DNA from: Centrapalus pauciflorus
Lineage: Eukaryota > Streptophyta > Magnoliopsida > Asterales > Asteraceae
Length of the DNA stretch: 64,000 bases
Assembly (NCBI GenBank): GCA_020465985.1
Contig: JAANYP010006648.1
Span: 1 to 64,000 of the forward strand
Direction of reading: 5' to 3'
A model generated the notes under the pieces. The model saw nothing but the letters and a program-made list of their open reading frames with translations, was not told where the DNA came from and did not search any database. Of this stretch, positions 48,161 to 62,380 are shown piece after piece. The first letter of the stretch is position 1. Every line of letters begins with the position of its first letter. The position numbers and the translations under genes are program-made.

Positions 48161-48767
48161 GGTGAAAGTATTATATATTAAGCAACCTCTAGCAATCAAC
48201 CCAAGTTACTCCACAAACTTACGCAACAAATAGAAAACAAAACGTCTGATCGGGAGACCACTTTACTCGACTTTTCTAATTTCAATACTAATCAAGTCCT
48301 TAAATTTTTTTTTTTTTTATTGTTCAAGTCTTCAAATTACTTTGCCTTAATCAAAAGTTTATATTTGTATGTTCGACTAGTTACCAAACAACTAAATTTG
48401 TTTTCTTAACCTGATTAATATTCAGAAAAACTTACTATCACTACACATTTTAGTGATTAAGTCCCTAAAATTTATGTTTTAGCTGCTCATTCGGTAGCCA
48501 GTAAAAAATAAAAAATTTTGATTCAATATTTATCACAAATATTTAATTTTTCATAAGATCAATATCCTATATATATAGGCTTAGGTTATTATGAAAAGCT
48601 AAATATATCTTGAGAAGTATGAGAAACACTGTGATTCACTAATTTTGTATATTGATTCACTATTTTGTACATTGATTCACTTTTTTTTGAATTTGTAATT
48701 CAATATTTATAAATTCAAAAACTAATGAATAAATATAAAAAAAAATAATAATTTGTTGATTTATTTA
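48161..48767. other. Intergenic, no gene seen
   Basis: AT-rich DNA with poly(T) at about 48306-48320. A short repeat of TTTGTATATTGATTCACTA occurs near 48645-48680. Confidence 0.45.
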
Positions 48768-48775
48768 ATCCGAAA

Positions 48776-49503
48776 CAATGCCGGTCCTATCATTTTTTAG
48801 GCTCGGGCATATATTTAAAAATGACCCTCTATATATATAATCAAAATTCTTATAAAAAAACTTACAATTAAATAATATTGATTTTGTTGCACAATTGTCA
48901 ATGTCATATCTTTAAAACTTCTCAATCTGTCATTGTGTAATGGTTTCACGGTGTTTCCCTGAATTTTTCCCCAATCCAAAAAACTGCAAAAAAATTTAAT
49001 ACTAACATCGTATATAAATTGGGCAAAAACTACATACAATATTAATTTTTATTAGTAAATTGAGAAAAAAAATTTTTAATTTTAAATGATTCGTAACATA
49101 AATAGTAAACATACGTGTCAAAAATAAATAGCATCCCAATAAATAAATACATATCTCATTAGTATTTTTAATAGTCGTATAATAAATAACATAAAACACG
49201 TGTTATACAACAATAAAAATATCAAAATCATTTAAAAGAGTATAAATATTGAATTTGATGGATATTACATTGAGAAAAAGCAAATAGAAGATATTTGTAA
49301 ATGAAAATACAAGTGGTAGTGATTGAATATAAATAAAGTAAAAATGCACACAATGGGATTCGATCCCACGCCATTGAGATTTTAAGATAAAATGACTATC
49401 AACTGAACCAATACATTGTTTGTGACTTTTATCACGCAAAAAATATATAATCTAATATCGGAAAACTGGACTATATTAACATGTGCACCAGGGGCCGGCC
49501 CTG
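48776..49503. mobile_element. hAT element related to 32781-33045
   Basis: The left end CAATGCCGGTCCTATC aligns with the other copy; the right end is GGGGCCGGCCCTG. ATCCGAAA before and ATCCTAAA after are an 8-bp duplication with one mismatch. It is 728 bp long and carries a tRNA-like SINE fragment at 49339-49420. Confidence 0.75.
49339..49420 (-). mobile_element. SINE-like tRNA-related fragment (minus strand)
   Basis: On the minus strand TTGGTTCAGTTGATAG (A-box region) is followed by GGGATCGAATCCC (perfect B-box core with paired arms). The acceptor stem does not pair, so I do not call a functional tRNA. Confidence 0.5.
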
Positions 49504-49583
49504 ATCCTAAATCTATGATTAATTATTTATATATTCAAAATATGGCGAATCAACACGTATTTAGCTTCTCATTTGATCCTAAA

Positions 49584-49604
49584 TACACACACACACACAC
49601 ACAC
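49584..49604. repeat. (CA)10 microsatellite
   Basis: CA run within a short direct duplication of TTTAG(C/T)TTCTCATTTGATC. Confidence 0.9.
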
Positions 49605-49674
49605 ATCTCAAGATATATTTAGTTTCTCATTTGATCATATATATCTACACACACATAGTACATAGATATATATA

Positions 49675-50099
49675 GGATTGGGTTCACATGAGAACCCCTA
49701 TATTTCGTGAGAACGTGAGAACCACTCTAAATTTGTGTATGCACTGTATAAAATCGTGCATTCGATACTAAATTAAATGTTTTCGATAAATTTATGCATT
49801 TTATGTAAAAAAAATTACGCATCTCATGCTATAATTTATCCATTTTATGTACGAATCGTGCATTTAATAAAATTTGTGCATTTGATGTTCAAATTTGTGC
49901 ATTTAGTTTATAATTTAATGAATGTAATTTTTGAATGTAATTTAGTGTTAGATTATTATATTTATTAATAGTTAAGACTAATAATGATTTTAAGTAAACC
50001 TTTTAATTTTAAAATTTGTGCTTTTGATGTACAAATTTGTGCATTTTGGAGTGGTTCTCACGTTCTCACGGTAACAAGGGTTCTTACCGGAACCCAACC

Positions 50100-50100
<1 letters not shown>
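49675..50100. mobile_element. Family-A MITE (copy 2), inverted relative to copy 1
   Basis: Ends GGGTTCACATGAGAACC and, reverse-complemented, GGGTTCCGGTAAGAACC, then TGAGAACGTGAGAACCACTC on both arms. Orientation is opposite to the copy at 40346. The right side directly abuts (TA)32; the left side has a short TA run. Confidence 0.88.

Positions 50101-50102
<2 letters not shown>

Positions 50103-50166
<64 letters not shown>
50103..50166. repeat. (TA)32 microsatellite
   Basis: Perfect TA run between a family-A and a family-B MITE. Confidence 0.97.

Positions 50167-50978
<812 letters not shown>

Positions 50979-51022
<44 letters not shown>
50979..51022. repeat. (TA)22 microsatellite
   Basis: Perfect TA run between the two family-C copies. 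Confidence 0.97.
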
Positions 51023-52440
<1,418 letters not shown>

Positions 52441-52448
52441 GATGAGAC

Positions 52449-53109
52449 TAGGGATGAGCGTTTGGACCAATCTGGCCCAAACCGGTCCGGACCGGAAAAA
52501 ACCGAAAAACGAAAATTGAAAATAAAGAAAACCGAAAACCGGTCCAATGTTTGTAATACAGGTCTGGTCCGGTTTTTTTTGTTCTTGGACCGGGTGGAAC
52601 CGGTACAAGTTTTATAGATGTTTTATTGTTTTATTTATCTTTTTTAGTAAACTCTTCCTATTTGTGAAATTATCAAGTTTATCATATTTTTTTTGAACAA
52701 AATAAAATATCATACATTCTCTGTATTCTATCTCTATAGTATTATAACAAAAAATTATTTACACCGTTAAAATACTTTCACATGATTATATACTTACGAA
52801 AGAGCTCAATAGCTATTAGATAAACTTTTTATATGATTTAGAAACAATATTTACTAATGTCGTGTCCTTTGTGGACTACAAAAAATAACAATGTAACATA
52901 AAATTTAAAATTGATGATATAAAGTTTAAATTCTAGTTTGGGCCGGATTAAAAACCAAAAACCGGTGGACCGAACCCGGAAAACCGAAAACCAAAAATAG
53001 TGATTTTAAAGAAACCGAAACCAGACCAATTTTATTAATAACGGTTTGGTCAGGACCGCTTTTTGGGTTTTTTCCGGACCGATTTTTTTGGTCCAAATGT
53101 CCATCCCTA
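52449..53109. mobile_element. hAT MITE (661 bp)
   Basis: Ends TAGGGATGAGCGTTTGGACC and GGTCCAAATGTCCATCCCTA are inverted, with a perfect 8-bp duplication GATGAGAC at 52441-52448 and 53110-53117. The ends are built from CCGGTCC and ACCGAAAACC motifs; the middle is plain AT-rich DNA. Confidence 0.93.
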
Positions 53110-53117
53110 GATGAGAC

Positions 53118-54558
53118 AACAAAATCTTGATTAGTGATTACATACATTATGAAATATACGGAGTATATAATATACTACATTAATCAGGATTTGTGATTAC
53201 GTTGTTATACATTTTAATGTATTTGTGCATTAAGATAACATCATTACTACATTATAACTAGTCGCACCGATGACCATAACAAACATATGCAATTGAATGA
53301 ACAAATAAATAATGTTGAACATTTTTTATGATATAAATAACGTTAGATGTCATTATTGAGATTAAATTAATTATAGAATAATTAATTGTGAAAATCTCAA
53401 AGTATGGGGATTAAAGTATAACATTGGATGTTTTGAAATTTAATTATCGTGAGATGGTAATTAAACAATTACTTAGTATTTTAATTATTATTAGATAATT
53501 ATTAAATGGATGCATTTGTTTGAACTGATATTATCGTTGAATTATTGGATAATTGAAAAAGATAATTACATATAAATAAATAAAAATAATATTAAGTAAT
53601 TATCATTTTTTATGTCATCAAACATCTTTTATTTGTCGGATATTTATATAATTAGAAAGATAAGTAATGATAAAAATTATTAGATTATTACGTAACAATA
53701 ACGTAAATAATTTGTTTAAAATATTTGTACTCATCAACGAGATATATTCTTTTGTGCATTACTTTTAGCTTATCATATGTTTTACTTGATGCGATCTTCT
53801 TAGAGTTCGTGTTTTTGTATTCTGTTGCACATTTGTTTAATATTTTATTTGAAAAACCCTACGAATCCCTTCGGTACATGTCATAGTTTACTCTGTATGG
53901 ATGTTATGTGGAAGAAAACGAAGAGAAATGAAAGTGATGATTAGCCATGGCTGTATGTGGCCATGTTCAACAGCCCGTTGGTTTGACCACGAATTTGGCT
54001 ATGTAAGCTCCTAGTGCGTCCGAACTCATGAACTTTTCCAATTTTGGTGCATACATATGTTTCAGTCTAAAAAAAATCCTAAATTTCATTCTAACGAACC
54101 AAGACCGGACTCACAAAGAAATTATTTCTCTCTCTGATCAGTTATTCTACGCAAAATGGATGAAGCATCATTCTTGATTTTCCGTATGAACGATCTAGCA
54201 ATTGTTACCATATATTGATGATCCATACGTGTGTGGATCTTTGTAAAGACTGTGTGATTGATCGACATATTGGTTGCTTTTCATTTCTTAAGTTCATTCG
54301 GTTACCAAGATCCACTTTACGAGTTTTGAATAAAATATAATTTTATGACATTTAACACTTGTGTAAAACCGGTATAATATTAGTTTTGGTCAGGTCATGT
54401 TTATGAAGAAACACCTAGAAAACTCAACATGGATATACTTCTTTTTAAGACGTACAGGGTTTCAAAAACAAAATAAAATCCAACCCGTAGACGTGTTCTT
54501 AAAATGTAAATATAAATGATCTGTTTAATTAAGACATACTCTCAATATAAAACATCCC
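53118..54558. other. Intergenic, no gene seen
   Basis: AT-rich with no coding signal. 53880-54140 is slightly richer in GC but matches nothing I recognise. Confidence 0.5.
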
Positions 54559-54561
54559 TAA

Positions 54562-54720
54562 GGTGTTGTTTGGTTTGAATGATTTAAACAACTCATTTAA
54601 GATTTGGATTTAGAAATAGTTCATTGTCATATTCCCACTTTTTCACATTTCATAATTCATGCACCCCTTAAAGATTTCAAAATCTTATCATTTAAAAATT
54701 CATGCAATCCAAATGACACT
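54562..54720. mobile_element. Tourist-like MITE (159 bp)
   Basis: GGTGTTGTTTGGTTTGAATG and CATGCAATCCAAATGACACT are inverted ends with TAA on both sides. Confidence 0.75.
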
Positions 54721-54723
54721 TAA

Positions 54724-55058
54724 GATTTAATTATGTGTGCAAGTAGTTTTTTTATTTGATGTTGAAAAAGGAATTTCATCTTTTCCCATAGGGTTTTAAG
54801 TGCAAATTTAGTTATTTAAAAGAATAGAGTAATAAGGATAGAGTTTCAGGAATTTTTTTACAGGAGATCAGATATATCATTCAAAATATATATATTTTTT
54901 AAAGTTCTTATTATATATAAATGTATAAAATAATTTTATAAGTTAACATATTTTGATATTATGAGTTTTTTAAACTATAATGACAAATATAATCATGTGA
55001 ATGTATAATTGATTGTCTAAATGAATGACAAATTCATAGGATTTAACATGCACTCACA

Positions 55059-55118
<60 letters not shown>

Positions 55119-55619
55119 ACTGTACTAAGACTCCAAATTATATTCGCTTAGAATGCCATTTTATATAATATTATATAAAAAAACTTCAAGAATTTAAAGT
55201 TTAGAATTGTACTTTTGGTATCCTGAAAAAAAAAAGTATGATTGTTATTTGATCCTGATTCAAAATAATAATAATCTAAATTGGAGAGCGTTCGTTGAGT
55301 TGAAATGACTGATATTAAAAAATTAAGAGTGATGTATCCAATCTCATTAGTCAATATATCATACAAAGTATTTATCAAGAAACATCAAATTCTACTATAT
55401 GTTAATTAAATAATATATGCACAGCCATATACTAAAAGCAATGAACTACATGCATGACGCATTGACACAATGATATAGCTATTGACAATGCAACTTGGAA
55501 TTTAAACTACAAGTCAATAGCAACTTGGAATTTAAACTACAAATTGTCGGTATAAAATATATTTGTTGATTTGGAATTAATTTATTGCTGTTTATATATA
55601 ATTTGACCTTAGAATTGGG
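54724..55619. other. Intergenic, no gene seen
   Basis: AT-rich, with a (TA)n array at 55061-55115 that does not border a recognisable family-A/B/C element. CAACTTGGAATTTAAACTAC is duplicated at about 55491 and 55521. Confidence 0.5.
55061..55115. repeat. (TA)27 microsatellite
   Basis: Perfect AT/TA run. Confidence 0.95.
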
Positions 55620-55770
55620 GTGTAACAAGGTGGATGGGGTCGACGGCTTGGCCATCTCAGCCCATCCTGGCGGGAACACTGGCCCCCCATCCATCGACGG
55701 CCCTGCTGAGTTTTTCCCACAACGGCTCCATCCCCTGCTCGACTTCTCTCTCTCTTTGGGTGTGATTGAA
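55620..55770. other. GC-rich island, unrecognised
   Basis: GGATGGGGTCGACGG and CCATCCATCGACGGCCC form an internal imperfect inverted repeat, followed by a CT-rich stretch. It is probably a transposon fragment similar in kind to 23490-23645. Confidence 0.35.
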
Positions 55771-56785
55771 ATATTAAAATGATAGGTATTTTAAAAAGTT
55801 TGTATGGAAATGATAAATAGAGTAAATATGATTTAATGCCGAGGTATTCAAGATAGTAAATTTGAGAGGGAAGGGTATACCCCTCACCCTTACATTTTAA
55901 TTAAACATTTTATATGATATAATTGTATTGTTAATTTCTTATTGTAAATTCATCTAGCCTTTTCATGCATCCTTGAAGATCAATGATGAACTGTTTTCAT
56001 TTATTAATTAATTAGAAATTACTCACAAGTTAATTAATTATGTGAACTCCGAAAGGATAAATCGAAACTAACATTTTTATTAGGGTTGTGCAAAAAAACT
56101 AAAATACAAACCAAAACCTTAAAAAACCAAAAACCGGAACCGAAAATCCAAACCGTTTGGTTTGGACGATTGATTTTCTAAAACCGCAAATTTTGGTTCG
56201 GTTTCGGTTTCGTCATACACAAAAACCGAAAAATTCCAAACCGAACCGAAAGTTATATAAATATTAAAACTTTGTTAATTTGAATATTTTGTTACTTTAT
56301 TGAGAAATTTTTTAGTGATTCATTATTTAGGTTATTGGCTTTTATTTTATTTTTCTCTTTAATAATGATTTCATATGTTTTGTGTTGGCTTTTTAAGCCT
56401 AGATTTTATTTTTTTATTGAATTTAAGTAATAATTAAATTTATTATTGTTAAACTTACTAATATACAATAGGTTTTATGAATGAAGAAAAAAATTTAAGA
56501 ATTATAAAAGATTAAATTAAAAAAACCGCCGAAAAACCAATATTAAAATAAAATTGTTTAATTCAAAAATTTTAATTTTTAATTTAAAAATTGTTTCAAA
56601 ACTAATATTAAATTAATATGCAACCCTTAAATTTGAAGATATTATTGTTTTATTCAATTTTAATTCTAGAAGATAGTAAAATTTTTTAACTTGAAGACAA
56701 ATAAATTTGTGTAATTATTAAATCTAGATAAATAAAAGGGCCAAAAATCAAAATATAGATCTATCATGATAAACATTTGTTTTTA

Positions 56786-56855
<70 letters not shown>

Positions 56856-57196
56856 TAACTATGATATTATGTTTATTTAATACAATTTAAAAATATTTAA
56901 TATTCATGATATTGTCTTTTTCTAAACATAAATTTAAAAGTTTATTCGAAAAACTAATATTTTTTTTATTAGTTAATTCTTTTATTTATTTATCTAAACA
57001 TTAATTAGTTTACAAACTTAATAGAGTTATTTAAGAAAAAACATGAGAGAATATAAAATTTTAGATTAAGGGGAGAGCGCCATGTGGCGCTTCTTTATTA
57101 ATAAGTATAGATATGATAAGAAATGTTTTTATTGTATAGCAAAATTGAGTTTAATTAAAAAACTAAAGTAAAAAAAACACCTTAATATGATGTAAT
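55771..57196. other. Intergenic with hAT-like fragment and (TAA)n
   Basis: No gene was found. TAGGGTTGTGCAAAAAAACT at about 56083 starts a hAT-MITE-like fragment rich in ACCGAAACC (to about 56260) with no right end. A (TAA)n array lies at 56791-56855. At 57078-57110 the hairpin GCGCCATGTGGCGC is followed by TTATTAATAAGTATAGAT, resembling one terminus of plant Helitron-like repeats. Confidence 0.45.
56791..56855. repeat. (TAA)21 microsatellite
   Basis: Perfect TAA trinucleotide run. Confidence 0.95.
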
Positions 57197-57199
57197 TAA

Positions 57200-57446
57200 G
57201 GTGGTATTTGTTTTTTAAGAGGTTAAATTTCTGAAGTCTGAAAACCATGTCTGAAATTAAGAGGAGCCCTTAAAGAGGTGAAATTAAGAGGCTTTGAATT
57301 TAATTCAGACTAGTCTCATTCTCTTAAAATTCAGAGGTTGTAACCTCTTAAGTCTGAATTAAAACAAACAATACAAATTATGTTAAGATCTGAAATTCAG
57401 ACTTCAGACCTAATTCAGAGTCTCTTAATTGAAAACAAACACACCC
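57200..57446. mobile_element. Tourist-like MITE (247 bp)
   Basis: GGTGGTATTTGTTTTTTAAG and GAAAACAAACACACCC are inverted, with TAA on both sides. The interior is a near-palindrome of AATTCAGACT and AGTCTGAATT motifs. Confidence 0.85.
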
Positions 57447-57774
57447 TAAGTTGTAAAAAGTACTATTAGTGATCATGATCTTTAAAGTTCAAACTTTTTC
57501 TTGAATACCAAGTTTAATAATATGATTTGATATGAAATTATAGAAAGGTCAATTGTTAGAAATAATAATAATATTTTTTTTTTTGTTTTTAATCATTTGT
57601 AGTAACATTATTTATTAATCATTATTAAGTTTTGTAATTTTCATACTTAGTAACATCAACTTTTATATTTTGTATCATTAATAGCATTAATTTTATATTC
57701 TTTAATCATTTATAGCAATAATCTTTTGCTATAAATGATAAGAATATAAAAGTTGATGGTAAAAAATAAAGGAT

Positions 57775-58070
57775 TTATTATGAAAAAACCAACAAGTTTT
57801 TACTTTTTTTGCGTTTTCGTGCATCAATGTTATTTTTTTCCATAAAAGTCCTAAAGTTAAAATTTTATTTTTGGTTTAGTGAAATTTGAACATTGGAACC
57901 CGGTTTTTCAGTTTTTAAAAACCCGGTTTATTAATTATAACCGGGTTTTAATTTTCAAATTTCACAAAATAAAAAAATTTATCTTGAGGAGTTTTATGAA
58001 AAAAATAACATAAAATGACGAAAACGCAAAAAACGTGAAAACATGTTGGTATTTTTCATAATAAATAAAT
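57775..58070. mobile_element. Foldback MITE, second copy of the 35061 family
   Basis: Arms TTATTATGAAAAAACCAACA and its complement pair across the element, with the ACCCGGTTT centre shared with the 35061 copy. The target duplication is no longer clear. Confidence 0.75.
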
Positions 58071-59688
58071 AATGTTATTATAAATGCTAAACATAAATTT
58101 GTTACTATTTTTAATAATGGTTGTATACAAAAAATCATAAATAAATAATGTTTTTGTACAACAATCTAACAGTATGTGATGTATGCAACTCGCATGCTTT
58201 TTTTCTTTTTACATGCTTTATTCAACATCCATTCTAAATAAATAATGTGAGAAAATTAATAAAATCCTTTAAATTTGGTACACGTAAGTCAACAAAGTTT
58301 GTTACTTAATATTAAATGGGTAATAATAAACTTAAATATGTAATAATTTTTTTTTTTTTAAAAATAGAATATAAAACCATCTATATGTCAACATCGTTTC
58401 ATTATAAAAGTCAACTTATAATAGTCTGTTATTTAATTAATATTAATATGGTGTCGTCATCGAAATGAAGAACACGGTCCTTCAATTCCCTCTTGTTCTT
58501 AACAACATTCTACATTTACATTCAATCCCAGCTAATAATGATTAGTTACGCTCTAACCCTTTTTTAATTTTGTTAAATTTAGAATAATATCAGATTCTAT
58601 TCATATTATTTTGTATTGTATTCAACTGTACGTGTTTGTAGTGATATCGTCTCAAAACCAAAGAAACGATAAAACTGATATATCTTATCGTATAGTAATG
58701 ATTCGGTATGGTTCTAGTACGTCAAGATGGTTCTTTGATATCGTATTTGATTTATTGATTAAATATTTCACAAATGATTTATTTACGATAAACTCAAACT
58801 ATAAAATAAAATCTTTCAAAAATTAGAACACAATAAAACACATACAATAGTTGTTGGTGAACCTAACAAAATTGATCTATAAACGGATCGAATTCGATGG
58901 TTGTTGTGTGTGAACCAAACATTCGAACACAAACATTACAAAGTAATTGATTTATCATAAAGTTGAAGCCAAAATGTAGGCACGTGAATTGGGTCGTGTT
59001 TTGAGTTATCAGTAGGTTTTCGTGTAAAATCATGCCAACTATTTTTGATCCGTTTATTTTCACATGAGGGTCGAATAATATTGGTTTTTTCGTCTGGTTC
59101 ATGTCGACCCGGCCACGGGTTAACCTATTCTGTGCTTTTTTATTTTTAAATTCATATTTTTTTTTAAAAAAAATATCATTTTCGTTTTTCAAAGCCGGTT
59201 TTCATTTTCCGTAGTAGGTGTTAGTGGAACAATACATTTAGCCTAAAATTAAACAAATAAATATTCATCGTTCAACACAGCTATAATTTCGTTTGTTTTA
59301 CTTTTGATTTTTGATTTTTTTTTTCGGGTTTTAATAATATTTTTATACGTTAATTATTTTTAAGGGTCTAAACGGGTCAGTAGGAATGATTTCAGATTAC
59401 CCGGATTTGACCCTAAGCTGACCAACACATTTTCATGCCAATTTCGTGTTGGCCAATTTTCAACCTGTTTCAGGTTCGTAGCACTTTTTTCGTGTTGGGT
59501 TCGTATGGTGTTATTTGAACATGTACGTTTTACATAGTTGTAGTGTTTGTTTATGATTGATTTTTCAGCAATGAATATGAAAATGATGTGAATTAGTTAA
59601 ACATGCTGCAATTTTTAACATATTTTATACTTTTGCAAATATAACATATTATCGTAATGAACATGTTCATTTAATATGGTATTCTAAT
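58071..59688. other. Intergenic, no gene seen
   Basis: AT-rich. About 58980-59130 is richer in GC, with GGGTCGTGT and CGACCCGGCC motifs suggesting an old repeat. No coding signal is convincing. Confidence 0.45.
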
Positions 59689-59696
59689 ACTCCATG

Positions 59697-59914
59697 TAGA
59701 GGTGACAATTCGGCCAATTCAAGCAAACGTGTCAAACGGGTTGACTACCAAAAGTCATATATTCTACACAATTCTTAAAGTTCCTTCAAAAAACAATTTG
59801 TTTAATACACCTTTATAAATTTTCTTTTTTAAAAAGGATTTATGTTCTATCTTAGCTTTTTTACTACCGATCAATTAAACCGTCCAACCCGTTTGGTTAA
59901 AATTATCACCCCTA
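59697..59914. mobile_element. hAT MITE (218 bp)
   Basis: TAGAGGTGACAATTCGG and AAAATTATCACCCCTA are inverted. ACTCCATG and ATTTCATG form an 8-bp duplication with two C/T differences. An AAACGGGTTG motif near each end is inverted. Confidence 0.75.
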
Positions 59915-60086
59915 ATTTCATGGAAATATATGTGTGTCTATGTATTATTGTTATTATCGCTATAAGTATAATTATAATATTAAAAAAAATTATTTTTAAA
60001 TCAACCCAAAAATGTATTTGTTAATAGACTTAGTATGATATATTTACATATATATTTGAGAAAACGGTTTTAAAATATAACTAAAA

Positions 60087-60555
60087 GCGATATTTGTGCA
60101 AAAAATCTTCAAGTTGGACCATTTTGCGATAAAAACCCTTAACCATTTTTTATTGCACAAAAAACCTCAAATTAGTAAGATCTCACAGATTTGGGATATT
60201 ATCGGTGGTAATGATTGAAAGTCACAGACTACCATCGACAAGACACCAGTGATTATCGAGATTTCACCAAAAAAAGTAAATTCCAATAAAAAAGAACAGA
60301 TTTGAACAAAAAACCAACAATTTAAATTAAATGTGAATTCGAATCATAAAAACAGACAAGTGAGTTCGTTGGAGAGAAGGTTCGTCGGAGACGAATGGTT
60401 GGTCAATGATTCATCAGGTTACAAGACATTTTTTTTAAAAAAAAAACCTCGATTTAATAAGTTTTAATCAAATTTGATTTTTTGTGCAAGAAATATGATT
60501 TGAGATTTTAATCACAAAAATCATCCAATTTAGATGTATTTTACACAAATCTTTA
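60087..60555. mobile_element. Mutator-like MITE candidate (469 bp)
   Basis: The direct repeat ATAACTAAAA lies at 60077-60086 and 60556-60565. The ends GATATTTGTGCAAAA and, reverse-complemented, AAGATTTGTGTAAAA are inverted. Confidence 0.55.
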
Positions 60556-60720
60556 ATAACTAAAAAGGAATTTTGATTACGGTCCATATTTACGAATCAT
60601 ATAAAGTCAAACATACATTTAAAGGATTCGTATACAAAATGGTTAAAAGCCAACAATTTTGAATGTCGCCGCACTATATATATTTTTCCTTTTTTCCTAT
60701 AAAATTATTCGTGAAGATAT

Positions 60721-60723
<3 letters not shown>

Positions 60724-60802
<79 letters not shown>
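60724..60802. repeat. (GA)39 microsatellite
   Basis: Perfect GA run of 79 bp. Confidence 0.97.
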
Positions 60803-60805
<3 letters not shown>

Positions 60806-61649
60806 GATAATTATTCATATTATACTAAAGATTAAAGAGCTTTTGTCATAGTGGTATATAGTAGATATTAACGTATTTCTTGAATCAAATAGTTATAGAA
60901 TTAAGTCTAAATTAAATTAATTTAAATATATTGAAGAAATTTCAGAGGAAATTAGGTGATCGTACGTACAAAGTCAAATAAGTTGTGATGACCTTTCCTT
61001 ATGGATTTGTGTGAATATAAATTGTTAATACAGCTAATGCATGACGAATTTGACCCTTATATTTATCATCTTCTTCTCTATTATTTATTATCATAGTTTC
61101 ACATAAAAAAAATCCTCCATGACCAAAACAAAATATTTTTTAAACCAACGATAAATGCCGTTTTTTTATTTAACATTTAATAATAAACCCTTCCATGACG
61201 AAAGAAAATATATTTAAACCATAAACAAAATCAGTTATTTTTATTTAATAATAATTCCATTTATGAGGAAAACCATAAAGAGAGAAACACAAAATTTTAA
61301 AAGAAAATAAATCTGAAAAGCATATGTAGAGTCTAGACTAGCAAAATGGTTAAAAACAATGGGTTTTTTTAGATCTTAATATTTGGACAATCGTAATCAA
61401 ACAAGATGGACGTGTTCTGATAAGGATGAATTTATATACCTAGATTAAATATTAGTACGTTGGTGTTCATTGACTTTATTTTAATTGTAGTAATAACGAT
61501 GGCTAGGTTAAAAAAGGTTAAATCATGTCATCTAAGAAGTTACATCGAATGCTTTCACGATCAATTTTGTAAAAGTAAATCGTATATACCGTAACAAAGA
61601 TAAGACATTTTAAGTGTGAACCAACTACCTAGGACCTCAATATGTACCC
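60803..61649. other. Intergenic, no gene seen
   Basis: AT-rich. A short repeated theme ACCATAAACAAAATC / ACCAACGATAAATGCC around 61140-61250 suggests old repeats. Confidence 0.5.
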
Positions 61650-61652
61650 TAA

Positions 61653-61964
61653 GGGTGTAGAATGCACTCATCTCTCCAAATTAATCATTTTGGACACCTC
61701 AACGTCACATCAGGTTTTTCCTCTCCACTATTTCCATTTCAAAACATGGAAATACCTACAATTTCCAACTTTATATCTCAATACTCATTAACCCAATTAA
61801 TATCTAGAGAGAAAAAGAGGGAAGAGAAGCCACGGGAGTGAAGGCTCATCGCTGAAGGGGGAGCCGTTTAAGGAGGGGGGGGGGGGGGGGGGGGGGTGTT
61901 CCCGCTGAGGAAATCTCTGCTGGCAAGGCCGCTGACCTCAATGGGGAGAGTACACTGATCACTC
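61653..61964. mobile_element. PIF/Harbinger-like MITE with G22 tract
   Basis: GGGTGTAGAATGCACTCATC and GAGTACACTGATCACTC are imperfectly inverted, with TAA on both sides (61650-61652, 61965-61967). The interior is GC-rich and includes 22 consecutive G. Confidence 0.65.
61875..61896 (+). repeat. Homopolymer G22
   Basis: An uninterrupted run of 22 G inside the MITE, able to form G-quadruplexes and prone to length change. Confidence 0.95.
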
Positions 61965-61996
61965 TAATGGCCTTGACAACTAGACAAGGTATGCAG

Positions 61997-62120
61997 TAGG
62001 GATGCAAGCGAGACAGCTTGGTTCAAGAGTCTTAGGGTAGACTCGAGTTGGGCTCATTAGCTCAACGAGCTTACACAATGCAAGCTCGAGTTTGACTTGA
62101 AAAATACTTGAGTTAAACGC
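61997..62120. mobile_element. hAT-like fragment, left end only
   Basis: TAGGGATGCAAGCGAG, followed by CTCGAG and GAGCTT motifs, resembles the 41328-41735 element. No right end was found. Confidence 0.45.
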
Positions 62121-62279
62121 GAACTTGAATTAAAAAGCTCAAATATTTCTATGAACAATATGAGTTGATTTTTTTGGTAAATAGTATTGGCTGATATCAT
62201 GATGAATGGTTGCCTAAAAGAATAATGGATCATTCAATAGACGTTTTATGCTAAATCCCATAATGAATGTAATATTGGT

Positions 62280-62379
62280 TTGTATTTTGAGGTGATTTTT
62301 TCTATAGAATCACAAACGCTCGTATTGTCGCAGCGTGATAAATTCCAAACCCTATAAAAAATGTCTGGATCCGCCACTG
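62280..62379 (-). mobile_element. One end of the hAT family seen at 28441
   Basis: Read on the minus strand from 62379, CAGTGGCGGATCCAGA and the next 85 or so bases align with the left end of the 28441 element, including GGAATTTATCA and CGACAATA. The other end was not found. Confidence 0.7.
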
Positions 62380-62380
62380 A

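Noticed and set aside
49339..49420. Functional tRNA gene on the minus strand
   Set aside because: A- and B-box-like sequences are present but the acceptor stem does not pair; a SINE head is the better reading.
57078..57110. Helitron terminus
   Set aside because: The hairpin plus TA-rich end is suggestive, but no matching opposite end, rolling-circle gene or A/T insertion site could be shown.
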